64,000 nucleotides of DNA from positions 10,157,404 to 10,221,403 of the forward strand of contig CM022672.1 of assembly GCA_012295275.1 (NCBI GenBank), given 5' to 3'. Both the position numbers and the translations under genes were made by a program. Position 1 is the stretch's first letter. Each line of letters opens with the position of its first letter. A model generated the notes under the pieces. That model saw nothing but the letters and a program-made list of their open reading frames with translations. It made no database searches and had not been told where the DNA came from. The DNA comes from Chrysomallon squamiferum. Lineage: Eukaryota; Mollusca; Gastropoda; Neomphalida; Peltospiridae. This document shows, piece after piece, positions 32,179-44,841 of this stretch.

Positions 32179-35100
32179 GAAGCTAATTATCAGACAATAA
32201 TATTGTTAAAATATAGAGAAAAAATGCCTCATAATTTTACCATTTAAAAAAAAAACATTTCTTATCCAACCTGGTTACATTTAAACTGAAAAATGTTCTA
32301 ACTGTTAATATAAAGTTAAAATATTTTAAGAATACAAGCAGAATGTGTCCTGTCTTACTTGATCTAGTTGTTGTGAGATCATGCCATGATCATCCAACGG
32401 ATCTTCTATTCCATCTCTGAAAATGAATTCACAAATAAAACAAAATATTTATTTTCAAGATCTTTGTGAAATCATAGTGGTTTTGTTTAAATTGTTTTCT
32501 TGTGGGTATTTTTTTTTTTTTTTAAATATTCAAATTTCCATTATAAAACATCTTACTTAAGCAGATATATACCAAAATTATTACTTCCTTTGATTATCTT
32601 ATCTGAATTCATGAGTCTATATTTTGTTTTTAAAAAGTTCTTTTTTTCATACCGATTTCCCTCTAACCATTTTATCTAGATGATACTTAAATGTATCATC
32701 ATGAGGCTACTGATTTTTCAGAAGATTCAGTTTTGTTTTTGATTTCAATCAGCTTTTTAATACAACTGAAATTTGATTAAATTTACTCAACTTTATAGTG
32801 TTTAAATCTTAAGACGAACGTTAACGCACCTTATAACAACATGAACAGACTCTAATCTTGATGTAATGAAAGCCTTGGTTACTTCTGGTGTGTAGGTTTC
32901 TAGTAAGTGAGGTTCTGAAGCTTTCACGTATGGCACAGATGCAACCATACGCTGCCAGAGACTCAGGAGGTAGTGTACACTGTTTGGAGCAAACTGCCAC
33001 ATCTAAAGGAATCATATTTCATAAAGACAAGTAGATATTTAACAATAGCTGAAGCAAGCAATATGAAATAGTAAATATTTGATAAATAGAGGACATAATA
33101 ACTATTTTACTTTTGATTTTTGCAGTACATATTTTTAAGAGGACAAGTGCTGAAACTGCAGTTCCCACCCTTGTAAATACTTTAAATCACAGAATACTTC
33201 AAAGATATTTCCTGGACAAAATGTTAATATGTTCAAAAAATATTATCTTTAACATCTACTTTCAAATAATGATTTTTAATAAAAAAAATTCTCATTTCCT
33301 GTGAAATTTAAGCTATTTTTAATTATAGTATAGATACAAATATGCAATTTTTCAAGCACTGGATTTTCAAATCATAAAATTCAAACACTTTCTAGGAGGT
33401 ACAAGAATCATGTATATAAATAAATAAATATCTGGGTTATGAATAATAAATAAAAAATAATCCGATTAGTCTTTTTTCCCCACACCATGCCAATTTGTCC
33501 AAATACAGATGCAGTAATAAAGAACAATGCTGAAGGAATGTTTTAGTTTCTGATATTAGAAACAAGAATCACTACCTGTAAACTAGTAACGGTGAACTCT
33601 GCTATTAATTTTATAATTTCTGGATAATTGTCCACTTTAACTAGCTCTCCCAGTTGGTAATTGGATTTCAACCGAGCTAGCAGACGACAAAACTCATGAT
33701 AGTTACTTGGATCAGATAAACTCTAGAGAAAAGAAAAAGGTATAATAATAAAATAGCAGAGATAAATATTAATTAATAAAACTGTTGGAATTATAATAAA
33801 CAGTAAAATAAAATTGTAGCAATTAATATTTATGTATTGTCGATGACATAAAATAAAAAGAAAAAACTTTTTTTCAATTATTATTTATTCTTGCGTATTA
33901 CTACGTTAAATTTCATTTTTGAATCTAGATTAAAGTGTCCTTTTTTGAGTATCTGCAGTAAAAACACAAATAAAGACATCAAAAATGATATAAATTGGTT
34001 TTTATTTTGTGTCCATGAGTATATTTATTTTAATTTTTCCTGCAATCAGTCAAGGCTTATTAAGCTTAAGAGTACCTGTGGATTGTCCAAGATGGATCTA
34101 ACACCAGTTACTAAGTTGTTAAGAAATTTTGCTCGTTCCGTGTTGTTGAAAAGTGATCTCCGCACAGATGCTATTTGTACAAGACATGAAAGAGCCTACA
34201 AAAGTGAACAGTAATCAAAACAAACAATATTTTATTCTAATTAGTATCTAGTCAGATTTTCATTTATTATCCTATAATAATGAATTTTGATTTAATATCT
34301 TATATTTATTATCCAGTAAAAATTGTTTATACAATTCCACAATTTTGTATTAAACAAAAGAAAAGAAAATATTTAGTTATTAATACCCAGTCTATCCAAA
34401 ATTAACCTTTCTATGAAAGAAAACAACCTAAAAAGCAAATAACTTGGGAATTATTTTAACATTTCTGCTTTTACTTTATCTTAAACATTTGAAACTCACC
34501 ATTGGTGATAATGTGGTGGGAAGACCTTTGTACAAATCAAAAAACAATTTGAGGGTACTGAAATCAAGAAAAGCTGGAAAAAAAAAAAAATTAATAAACA
34601 ATAACAATAAAATATTTTTTTATGAGTGTCAGTAAAACAAAAAATTCAAGCTATAATGTGTTAACATGCAACATTTTTTAAAAGGGCTTCCAAAACAATA
34701 ATAATAACAATATTAGTGACCAAAATAAACAGTGATGGCACTGGATTTATAATTAATTTATTTATGTTAGGAATGAAGGCTGACCTACAGAAACTGTCTT
34801 TTAAATTTTTCATCTAAAATATTGCAAATTCAGTTACATTAACAAAATCAATAAAAATAAATAAAAACCCAAACCCCACACCCCAAAATTCAGATTATAT
34901 TTATTATAATTTTTTTTTCTTTTCCAAATATGTATTCATTCATTTGCTCCTATATTAATCAGATTTGAGAAGCATTAGAAGAAAAGACTTTGAAAAACCT
35001 GATCTCCAGCTGGTGGGTATCTGAACAGTGCACAAATCATCTGACGACTCGTCAGTGGAGGTGCCAATGAAATCAAATGTCAAACAGTTTTGAGCTAGTC

Positions 35101-38100
35101 TCAGAGAATGTGACAGAAGACCATGCTGTAAAATAAAATAAAAACTCAACTCCTTCAACAAATACACATGCAAAATCCCAAATAACAACAAAATAAAAAC
35201 CTGAATAAAGATCTCAAAAGATAAACAGATTTTATTTTTTTTAAGAACATAATAAATACATTACACTGGTTAATACTTCTTATTAACTTCTGATACCAGC
35301 AGAATTTCAGATTTTTATAATATTGTCATATGACAATAGCATTTCAATAACACAAAATCTCATTCCATAATGAAACAGATCTGAATGATCCAATAAAATG
35401 TGTGTGTGTGAGTGTGGGTGTGCAAACAGATCAACGATGGCTTTGTGTATAAGTATTAAATAAAGACTACTTTAGAAAAACAATAATCAGTGCAAAGAGA
35501 AAGAAAAAAATGTTCTCATGAACTGAAAGTCTTTACAAACAAGTTCAGACTGTAAAGCTGACCTGACTATCATCGTTCAAATCTAGGTTTTTAAGGTTGC
35601 CAGCAGCCTGGCGCAATAATGAACAAGCCAGCTGAAAGATTTCAAAGAGCTGAGTATCTCTGAACGAAGACGCTATCTTCCTGTGTTTGGCAAGAGACCG
35701 ACTGGCTTCAGCCTGCAACAGAGATAGTCAGTTTAACCTCCAAGGAAAATTCTACATTACCAAATTAACATTAAAAAAATAAAAGTTTCATACACAATAA
35801 ATCTAATAACCAAAAATATATATATCTTTTTGTAACACATTCTATTTATATATATGACTCCGAAATTTCTGTACAAGGAATTATTTTAATATTGTTACAA
35901 AGATTTGGTTTTCAAAAATTCTAATAAAAGCAGTCGTAGCCAAAATGGTTTCAGCCATTTAAATGTTTTATGCAAAGTTTATTATTATATTAAAAAATGC
36001 AGATTTCTTTGCTTTGACCTAACTTCAACACTTATTAGAAATGTTTTTAAAATTATTATTTTTACCTCACTAACTTGGTTCATTTCGCATACCAGCTGAG
36101 ACAGCAGTTGAACACCTATCATAACATGTTGAGTTGAGCCACTCTGAAAAAACAAAACCATATAGATTTCATCTACTACCAGCTGATCAGAACTGGTAAT
36201 GCCAGATTAATAATAAAATATTTTTCAAAAACTTATTTTAATATTCATACACACACCCAGTATAGTTATAAACATACACAATACATATGAAATATTTGAT
36301 ACCATACTTGTTAAATCCTAAGCAGAGAATTAATTTTTTGTTTTAATCATCTCAGTAGAATGAAACAAAAGTTACCTGAATGAATTTCCCCACATCAATA
36401 ACAACATCTCTGAAAACATAGTCATCCTTGTTGATATCAAACCAGCCCAATTTGGTGATTCTGGCAAATAGCTTGAAAACAGAATTTTCATAAACTTATT
36501 TATGAGCACATTAAATGCTTGTTTAATATGTATAAAATGTACATTAAGTTCTGCTATGTTTTAATATATTAAGTGTGTTACAATACTCACTGACCTTTCT
36601 TAGACAAAAATTAAATCAGTTTTATCAATAGTATTAATTTCAACAATCCCAGAAGTATTTGTATGCAAATGGCTTTGGTATCAAAATTCTATAAGAATTT
36701 CTCAGTTAAGATTTGATATTTATATATTTATTTATTTATTTAAAAACAAAAACAATTTAAACTTACTTGAACAAGGGCCTGAGACACATAATGTACAAGC
36801 TTGGGTCTTGTAGCTAAATAGTTGAGAACATAATTTCCTGCAATAACAAAATGTTAAAATCTAAACAAATTCTAGTAAAATACGAGATAGACATATATTT
36901 CTGCAAAAGGTAAATTATATATTGTTTAGACCACAATCAAAAGACTACATTTGCATTTAAAAAGTCAAATAATAATAATAATAAATTTTCAACAATAAAA
37001 TTAAATAACAAATTTAAATAAATAAATAAATAATGTATTAATTGTCTTTATATCGAGATATTAACAGATTATTGATCAATCTTCAAAATCTTGTTATTCA
37101 AGTCTTTTCACAACATCCACATCAACCTCACTTCACTGATATTTATGAATTCTAGTAACTTACTGATATCAATTCTCTGTTCTAGCGGCAGGGTGAGGTT
37201 AGGTCGGGTAACAAGCTTTGTAAGAGTTGTGGCTGCTAACAGCTGTGCATAAGGTGACTGGAAAAAAAAAAAAAAAAAAACGTAGAATAAAATCTTCAAC
37301 AATATTTGTCTTTCCTTTTTAATTAATAAAAATTATAAATTTACAGTAAAAGATTTTCTATCAGTATTTATATATGTATACTAATTTTCATTTCCTAATA
37401 TCAGAATCTTTTAAAATTTTAAAATATGTGAGCAATTTCAAAGTAATTCAGTACTGCTGAAAATAGCAAAAACAATAAATATTATAAAAATATTTTTTGT
37501 TTGAATCTTGACATCACAAAACCTAATTCCAGAAAGTTGATTTCAATAAGAGTTATGTCACTTCCTCAAAATTACTTGATAAATAATATTTCCTACTGTA
37601 AATCATAAATCTGTTATATGTATTATTTTATTAACATTTTCATTTTAATATGATTTATTTTATTACATGCACATGCCACTGTTTGAAAAGTCAAAATGGC
37701 TGAACTATATATACATATATATCAGAAGTATTTATATATAACATACTAAACATTATTTTATGAAATTAAAAATTGCATGGAAGTGCAAAATAATGAAGAC
37801 AGTAAACTGAACAATTATAATCTATTTTACAATTTAAACATACATTTCCTCGTTCCAGAAGAAGCTGACATTTGCTGAGACATCCTGGAGAATTGGCAAA
37901 AGCTACCAAAGCCTTTTCAGCTTCAGTGCGTATGTTACTGTCTGCTGTTTCATATAGTTGTTTGCATAATTCCTCAAGCTGCAACAGATCCTGAAATTTT
38001 AAATAGCAAAATGATATTAAATAATGTATTAAATCTGATCATGATTAAAAATAAAAAATTAAATTACTATGTATGAGAACACATTGAATATATTTCATTA

Positions 38101-38846
38101 CCACAAGTTTGTTACTAATATTGATAAAATATTTTGATGACAAACTCACAGTTTAGAGTTACAAAGAAAAATGTGACTGTTTCATGTCAGTTGCAGAATG
38201 TTCACTCAAATATTATTCACTTATCATATTTAACTCTTAAGCAATAACAATGTGAAAGTTGTTTATAATCTTAATATTTCTAGATGCAGCTTTAAATATC
38301 ACAAACTCTTGTACAGATGCAAAATAATAGTTAGGTGTGTATCGCAATGTTATGAAAAATATAACTAAATAATTAACCAAATCTTCTCTCAGTAACTCAA
38401 TTGTTGCGGCATGACAATGAACGAGTAATTCCACATTAAATCTTAAAGTTAAACTAAAAGCATTTGATTTTGTACTGAAACTAAGTGAAAGCAAAATGAT
38501 GAAAATAAATAGCAAATATAAAATAGTGACAACAGCCTTCAAGTATTAAATACACATTAAAAATTTATTAAAAACTCTAAAAAGTATATTTCTACAGTAT
38601 TTGTTTCTGTGATTTAAAGCACGTCATTCAGATTCTCTAACTGTAATTCTACGTTGCATCGCAATAAACATCAGTCAGAAAACAAATCGTAGGTGATACA
38701 GTTTTTGCATAGAACACTAAAATGAAAAAACATTAAATATACTAAATTAGCCGCAAACTGCCATTTCAATCATCAAATATTTTATGTGTGACAAAAATCA
38801 TAAATCCCGCTAATCAGACAACACTTTTCACCTGCTCTTCCGCCAT
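21520..38846 (-). CDS. XPO7: Exportin-7 (RanBP16), complete, 1103 aa
   Basis: Exons from the start codon: 38846-38832, 37990-37844, 37257-37164, 36837-36767, 36471-36376, 36143-36066, 35712-35563, 35125-34999, 34573-34500, 34195-34076, 33722-33576, 33002-32830, 32416-32359, 31881-31749, 30684-30579, 29809-29674, 29348-29275, 28904-28760, 28185-28020, 27551-27484, 27007-26919, 26644-26537, 26153-26071, 25845-25791, 25513-25354, 24990-24852, 24053-23890, 22597-22499, 22093-21966, 21628-21520. Every phase fits, giving 3312 nt. The protein is collinear with human exportin-7 (1087 aa): it starts [20 protein letters not shown], has the importin-beta N-terminal region ([20 protein letters not shown]) and conserved blocks [48 protein letters not shown] and ENLMEGIER. 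Exportin-7 is a RanGTP-dependent HEAT-repeat nuclear transport receptor. Introns 21 and 24 look U12-type. Introns 14 and 26 contain splice-junction tandem arrays. Confidence 0.97.
22907..23287 (+). CDS. Unrecognised coding-like segment inside an XPO7 intron, antisense to XPO7
   Basis: A 126-codon open frame in the intron between XPO7 exons 27 and 28, on the opposite strand. It has balanced, non-repetitive composition (for example [20 protein letters not shown] and [17 protein letters not shown]), unlike the poly-Lys/Leu/Ile noise elsewhere. It has no good ATG at its 5' end, and gtgaag at 22907-22912 could be a splice acceptor. A (CA)n tract follows its stop. It may be a terminal exon of a nested gene, a retrocopy, or a fragment of a mobile element. 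I do not recognise the family. Confidence 0.35.
   Translation: MKQHQSETGPFHFDQSQTDPPLFDSSTSCMQAAELHEQNHKESSLVTSEIGSETGVHETRFGRWRIKRVPTPIKHRESYLLGVSRKETQTLANGMTAFLRSNTGRLPRFPHKQEYTEFVLEDLTEV
23355..23468 (+). CDS. Unrecognised 37-residue coding-like frame downstream of the intronic ORF
   Basis: ATG to TAA frame, [20 protein letters not shown] and then [17 protein letters not shown]. It has complex composition but lies in a different frame from the 22907-23287 segment. A (CA)n microsatellite (23327-23344) separates them. The two may be parts of one decayed or spliced gene. Confidence 0.25.
   Translation: MFCYWLDKYYSYFYNTLEYPRLPEDLNDYEVDKYTNS
24036..24460 (-). repeat. Tandem array of 3' splice-site units (XPO7 intron 26/exon 27 junction)
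   Basis: The first unit is the true junction: intron end tttgtaatttcag, then exon 27 start ATACCATGGTGTGTACTG (boundary 24053/24054). Nine more copies follow upstream in the intron, with ccatgg cores starting at 24045, 24087, 24131, 24173, 24217, 24259, 24303, 24347, 24391 and 24435. The spacing is 42, 44, 42, 44, 42, 44, 44, 44, 44 bp. Each inner copy keeps a pyrimidine-rich tract, the AG and the first 18 bases of the exon, so each is a potential acceptor. The outermost copy is altered (ctggtttctgaattac). Confidence 0.96.
25514..25790 (-). other. U12-type AT-AC intron (XPO7 intron 24)
   Basis: The intron begins ATATCCTT (minus strand, 25790-25783), the U12 AT-AC 5' splice-site consensus. 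It ends TTTTCTTTAACAAAGCTTAC, in which TTCTTTAAC matches the U12 branch-site consensus TTCCTTRAC at one mismatch and sits about 10 bases before the terminal AC. Joining there gives PLKLKGISIC, matching human exportin-7 ALKLKGISIC, whereas no GT-AG alternative gives that protein. Confidence 0.9.
26309..26505. mobile_element. Degenerate tRNA-derived SINE copy in XPO7 intron 22
   Basis: Landmarks gagaggaaacatgctgcc, agctattcag, ttttatatacacatc, aaataccatg and ggctggaaagagaaatattc occur in the order seen in the copies near 40 kb. From memory this order matches a SINE family widespread in molluscs (gagaggaaacccgctg, gggctact, tatatgcaccat, taccacgg, ctggaacgagaaatagccca). The 64-codon frame over it is an artefact. 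Confidence 0.5.
26645..26918 (-). other. U12-type GT-AG intron (XPO7 intron 21)
   Basis: The donor on the minus strand is GTATCCTAT (26918 downward), close to the U12 consensus GTATCCTTT. The 3' end reads TTTTTCTTAACACATGTAAG with the branch-like TTCTTAAC about 9-10 bases before the AG. There is no clear pyrimidine tract between branch site and AG, as is usual for U12 introns. The splice joins LFDW to IYPTYTPV, matching human LFEWIYPSYMPI. Confidence 0.85.
31030..31150. repeat. Interspersed repeat copy, partner at about 33865-33990
   Basis: Both places read an ATT-rich lead, then ttactac/ttactat, taaatttcattttt, aatct, agtgtcctt, agtaaaaa and acatcaaaaa in order, with about 75-80% apparent identity over roughly 120 bp. 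The copies lie in two different XPO7 introns; the first abuts the far end of the donor array. Confidence 0.55.
31140..31775 (-). repeat. Tandem array of 5' splice-site units (XPO7 exon 14/intron 14 junction)
   Basis: The true junction is GATATAGCTATTCAAGAAG followed by gtaactttt (boundary 31749/31748). Copies of the last 20-30 exon bases plus the first intron bases repeat through the intron. Junction positions are 31748, 31698, 31647, 31597, 31547, 31499, 31449, 31399, 31349, 31303, 31253, 31203 and 31152, a period of 46-51 bp, mostly 50. All but the 31547 copy (GT changed to AT) keep a GTA at the donor position, most as GAAG/gtaatt. The outer copies are more diverged. Confidence 0.95.
32108..32174. 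repeat. (TA)n microsatellite, about 33 units
   Basis: A perfect AT/TA dinucleotide run in XPO7 intron 13. It is self-complementary and able to form a cruciform. Confidence 0.97.
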
Positions 38847-38890
38847 TTTTGTTTTCCCACATTTTCAACAGTGCCACCAGAGGACGTTGT
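38832..38890 (-). promoter_or_regulatory. XPO7 start region with YY1-like and CTCF-like motifs
   Basis: The XPO7 initiator ATG lies in AAAATGGCGG (minus strand), which fits the YY1-type motif often found at the start of TATA-less housekeeping genes. About 30 bp upstream, plus-strand ccaccagaggacg (38874-38886) is one base from the CTCF core ccaccagagggcg. No TATA box is seen. Function is inferred from motif only. Confidence 0.4.
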
Positions 38891-39690
38891 TATCTGCACC
38901 AGCGCCCCTATTGGCAGACATGAAATTGCAAAGAAAAGTTACTTCGAAAAACAATCGCAATGTGTTGCAATGTTATTGCTCTGTGATATAATATGATAAA
39001 ATTGTATAAAATGAGTCGCAGAGATATTCAGATATAATTATATTCTGACATATAATGAAAATATCGTAATGCATATTTCTTAGTTATTTGGGTTTTATAA
39101 TAAATCATGAATATTTCCATAAGGCAGCTGAAAGTTAATAAATGACGTCATGGGGCTAAAAACATACATCATGCTAAATAAATGCCTGGTATATACTTTT
39201 TCATGCTTTCTTTGAAGTATTAAAATAATAAATTAATTTGTAAATTATATTTGGTTAGTTCTTCGAACAAAAGGCAAACGTATATTGTGAATACTTAAAA
39301 GTGTATTTTAATATTAACTTTTCGTTCCAGTCTGCTTATAATGGTAACAAAATTCTATAGCTGCAAAGGAGACAAACACTGCTGTTTTTGCAGCTGTGAA
39401 CGTAGGCCCAATTGCTACATATATATATATATATAAACACACTATAGCCATAATAATCAGTTTTTCCAATACTGGCTTAAAACAAAGAATATGTAATTGT
39501 ATGTTAACAAAATGATCTAAGCCAATTCACCCATTTAACTTAAAAACTTTGTATTAGAAAGTGATAAGCCTGTTGAAATACTGGTAATTCAGTTCTGCAG
39601 CTTAATAGCCTTTATTTAATAAAATTATTTCATTTTGAACTATTAATATTGTTACTATTATTATTCTTACTACTACTACTACTGCTACTA

Positions 39691-39738
<48 letters not shown>

Positions 39739-39894
39739 ATTGAAACTATATGAATATAAAATAAATGTATTCAGCTACAGTGATTGACTTGAAATGTATT
39801 AAAGAATTGGCTGTTGTATTTTATTTGCAACAAAACCATCATAATCAATGTCTGTTCTATTTTTAAAAATATTTATGTTTGGGAACTGTGGACA

Positions 39895-40240
39895 TGGAAA
39901 TATATGGTCAGTTTAGAGAGGAAATCTGCTGCCACTCCACGAGCTATTAACAAGGAGTCTTATATATGCAAAGGCCCTGAAAGGATAATACCATGATCTT
40001 TGTTACAGATGCTGTTAGATGTGTCTCATAAATATTCATGTTATGTACAGAAAGAAGAAAATGTTTTACTTAATAATGAACTCAACACGTTTTGTTTATG
40101 GTTATTTGGCATCAATATGCCACTCGGATAATGAGAGGACATACATACTGGAACAAGAAGGGGCTTAATGAGTCCAACATTGGGGATCAATCTGATGACC
40201 CACTACACCTTGATCTAATGCATGTCCCACCCAGTATGTA
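39895..40240. mobile_element. Two adjacent degenerate SINE copies
   Basis: Copy A (about 39905-40030) has gagaggaaatctgctgccac, cgagctatt, ttatatatgca, aataccatg and ctttgttaca. Copy B (about 40053-40240) begins aaatgttttacttaat, then actcaacacgttttgtttat, ggttatttggcatc, ataatgagagga, ctggaacaagaa, gggcttaatgagtcc and ttggggatcaatc. The order agrees with the molluscan tRNA-derived SINE I recall, read from its tail, with an internal deletion in B. Confidence 0.55.
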
Positions 40241-40404
40241 CATGAAGTAATATATAAGCTACTGCATATTGAAAAGGATTAATATTAAAAATGGCATTCA
40301 GTATGTCACTTAAAAAGTTTAATAGTTGAGAATGATTGACAAGTGACATGTTTTCAATCTACAGTTAAATGACACTGCAGTGGAGAATGAAAAACTTGTC
40401 ACTA

Positions 40405-40535
40405 GTGAAAAGCACATGCCACATACTTTGGCAAACCATTGTTGAGTGAGTACTGTCCCAGAGCTGGAAAAATTATTATGCAGTTCATTAGGCACAAAGG
40501 CCTGCACATTGATTACCCCAGATGCATAAAACTAG
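40405..40535. mobile_element. Partial SINE copy
   Basis: The order gcacatgccacatactttgg, caaaccattgttgagtga, agctggaaaaattat matches the middle of the same SINE as near 40.1 kb. It is strongly diverged. Confidence 0.35.
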
Positions 40536-42630
40536 TTGTGCCAAAGAATATTTATTTTGACATTACATATATTTTGTAATTAATGTAGAAAGCCCTTGTA
40601 TCACTGGCAAGAACCTACAAGATGGATATCTGAACAATAAGAAATGTAAAAAATGAAACCCTTTTCAGTAATAAACCACTATACATCTTTTGCTCTTATG
40701 AATTGAATTAAAACAAATAAAATAAAAATAAATAATTAAAAATTAAATTTATAATAATAATAAAAATAACAACAAAAAGCAAAGCGTGAGTCATGAAGTA
40801 TGAAATATTTATTCAGTATTGCACATTCTGTATCAAAAGCATTAATGTCATTTTATATGGAAGAATAAGAACTATAGCACATTCACACACAATGCATTCA
40901 AAGATAATTGCAATTAAATGTATATCAATACATTTTCTGCACACAAACAACCTGGCTACAGTTTCATGCTGACACCAACACAAAAAGATAATCTATACTG
41001 TTTTTACAAAATTTTAAATAAAGACAAAGTAATAATAATAATAATAATAAGTAAATTAAATAATAATATTAAAGATACTGTTACACAGCTATTTTCACTT
41101 CACATTTAATACATACCAGTGTATAATACGTATTAATGGAATCTGGTTGTGTATATCAAAATACAACACCAAATGAATAACATAAAAAGTTTAAAAGAAT
41201 ATTTCTTTTATTCCTGTTTAAGTTTAAATAGAATAAATTATCTTTGGTATAATACAAACTAAAGTAGCACCAATAACAAACAAAGCAGAAACATTACTTC
41301 CAAGAAAACATTTTAGTTTCTTGTTAAACAATACATGAAAACTGTGCAATGTCTATGTTGTTTACCTCAGGCATATATTGGAGTATTTTATTTGGTATTC
41401 AGTGTTCATGGTTTATGATTCTTTACCTAAAAGTTATAATTTAAACAAAAGCAATATATAAAATATAACGGTAATAATGCATTTATCACTTTAACACAAA
41501 TAACATGACCATGTCACTAACTGCCTAAAATTAACTGAAATTCCAAGATCAAAGCATGGAATATGATGAAACTTAAGCAACAATAGCATGTATATTTATG
41601 TTTTTAAATTTTAAATATTTTAAACAAAAAATTAAAATTTGTGTTTTGGGGTTGTTTTTTTTTCACAGTGGGAATTTCTTGAAAATCTGTTAGTTAATAA
41701 AAGCAAAATAAACAACAAACTATCAAATAGAAAACAAAACTAGTAATTAAACTGTTCAAAATTAAAATGAACAAAACCTAAAACTGACAAAGCTTTCATT
41801 TCATTGACATTTTTCTTTAAAAATTAAACAATTTTCTGATATGTTTTCTCTTTAAATTATTTATAAATATTATGATTGTCTGGGTTAATTTCATTGTTGT
41901 TATTATTTAAAAAACAAAAATTCTGGAACAATTGAGGTATTTTTGATTTCTGAAAAATAATGCATGGACAGATCTGTCAGGTATTCAATTCAAAATGCAA
42001 ATAAATGAATTCTACAGAACAAAACAATCATTTTATCACAGGATTTTTATGTTTTATCACATACCTCAATATACAATGAAAAGCTATTTTCTCAATATTT
42101 TTTGTTTTTATTTTTTTTTTTAACTGATTCAAAAAAACACAAGATGACTAATTTAGTGATAATACTATTTTAAAACTTTTTGTATTATCTGTGATTAATT
42201 AATATTTCTTATTTCATTTGAAGATGAGCAATAAATAATTTTAGTTTTTAATTTAATTTTCTTTATCTTCTTTCAGATTTATTTAATGTAAACAAATAAT
42301 AAAATACCGGTCTTTGGTTAAAATCATGAGATGGCATTTCTTTAACTGTATTAATACATAATTGTATTAAAACAAATATAATTTCTTTTTTCAAAAAAAA
42401 AAGAAATAATAATAATAACAAAAATAAATAAACATTTATTTATTCCTTAGATAAATATACATTTATCTATTCATTCAATAAATTATGACTTATCTTATCA
42501 TTAAATAAAACAAGCTTTCATTTGTTCATAATATAAAATAAATCTTTTTCAAATGATTCGATAAAGGGACCCTTTACCAATTATGGAAAGTAATCCTTTG
42601 ATCAATTTACTTTTATAATTTTTGCAGATG

Positions 42631-44810
42631 TTATGCTGCTTCCCTTGCCAACTGATCCTGCAGACAGGAAAGTTCAGACAGAAAGTCAGCTGTCCATTTC
42701 CATCTCTCCTTTAAACAGTTCACTTTCTCTCCTTCGCTCTGTAAACTTTTGGCATAAAATCGTTTCAAATCCTTCAAGATGCTTTCACAATGGCTAGTGA
42801 AAAAAAAAAAAGGATCTTACAAATTTGATTCATCATAATATTTCAGTTTTTATTTTATATTTAAAGTTTTAACTAATGTTGCCAAATATTTATTAAACAA
42901 ATTGAAGGGGAAAAAAAAAAATAATAATAACAAAATTAAATAAATAAATTTTTTAAAAATAAAATAAAATAAAATACAAGTTTTGAAAAACAAATCTACA
43001 GACATTTTGTATTTGTGATCATTTACTCCATGTTTTTGGTTTTTAGATGAAGAAATGTCAACTTCTGTATCAAAATTAACATGTTGCATACATCAGTGTA
43101 AAATATTATAAACATTTACTATATTTTTCTAACTGAAATGCTTGAGTCCTTACCTTTTCATTATCTTGTATGTTTTGATTAACTGTAACAGATCAAACTG
43201 TATTCGAGAAAGAAGAATGGAGTACAAGTTATTATCTCCTGGTTGATCAATGCTGTCATTACTGGTGTCATCAAACTGGGCGCTCATTGGCACGATGATA
43301 TCCTTGCAGCTGCACAGAATTACAAAGATAGTTTGTAGACAGCGTAACTTTCCTCTCAAACTTGTCTGACCTGAATGAAAAAATAAAATCAAGATATGTC
43401 CAAGTAACAAATAAATTTCTGACAGTAACATAACATGTAAATATTCAAATTTAATCAAAAGTGAACCAGTCATAGGGTTAGTGGCCTCTCATTGTAAGAG
43501 TTATTAGAAATTGTTTCTTAGTTTTGCTGAATAATAACAAATCAGCAGCAAAATATCTTTTATATGCAACAGCAAAGCATATACTAAAGTCATTGTTATT
43601 TCTTTTTCTTCTGTTGTTATCTATTTATTTGTTTGTTTGTTTATTTATTTATTATTCTTAGTAGTAGTAGTGGTATCGTTATTTATCAACCAATTTTATT
43701 TGTTATTAATTTTTTTTTTTTTTTAAACATTATACACAAATTTTAAATCTGTGTATTATTTAGTATGATCTCTCTAGCTCACTCTCGTAAAACAGCTCCT
43801 GCATCGCGACTCTCTCTAACTGGACTCTAAGTAAATCGCTGTATGCTTCAACAGAGTAGAAATGTTTCAAAGCACGGTCATAGTGGTGATCTGCCAGCTG
43901 TCTTAGATGTCGTCTCTTCTGATCATTTATCTGTAAACATCAATGGATCTTTAATTAAGATAAATTTTTAACAATAATAAAAAAAAAATATAAAAAAAAT
44001 TTGTCGCCTACTTGTCATTGTTATAAGAAAATTAACCAAAATGCATATAAATACATACACTGCAACTTGACAAAAATCCCTGACAAATATTATATATATT
44101 AATTAGTCTTATTGAAATAAAGAATACAATAAAGTTATTTAAGCACATCAATCTCAAAGCAAAAAAAATAATAAAAGAAAATAAATTTTTGATTATCCTG
44201 TAACTCAACAGAGTTGGAAGTAATATTATCAAATCATCAAAGTGATTTAATATGCATAAATGTTAACAGATGCAAAAGATAATAAATTTAAAAAGAAGAA
44301 GCTATCTGTGATCACTAACTTCCTGATTTCTGTATGAGTTGTGATAGAGTGATGCTAGTCTGTGGTTGATGGTTGCGGCTCGGTACTGCTGCATCGTGAG
44401 GTCGCGACCCCGCTTCTCATCAGTTGTACAGTATTTGAGTGATTTGTTCATCAGATCCGTCACCTGCTTCTCAATCTGAAAATACCGTTTATTTACTGTC
44501 TTACTTATTTACCTACTTATTTATTTACATATTTGTTTATTTACTTTCTTACTTGTTTACCTATTTATTTATTTACTTATTTTTTTTAAAATTATTTATT
44601 TACTTACTTATTGGTTTACTTTCTTATTTAATTACTTAATTACTTATTTACTCAATTATTTACTTGTTTACTTGTTTACTTATTTATTTATTTATTTACT
44701 TATTTACTTATTTATGTACTTGCTGTCTTATTTACTTAATTATTTATTTACTTATTTATTTACTTACTTTATTAGTTATTTACTAGCTTATGACATTAAA
44801 TATTAAATAC

Positions 44811-44841
<31 letters not shown>

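Larger units (their letters stand above)
38891..42630. other. Intergenic region between EDRF1 (3' end) and XPO7 (5' end)
   Basis: AT-rich, with (TTA)n at 39691-39734, (AT)n at 39418-39434 and SINE-like remnants around 39.9-40.5 kb. I see no conserved reading frame. Confidence 0.6.
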
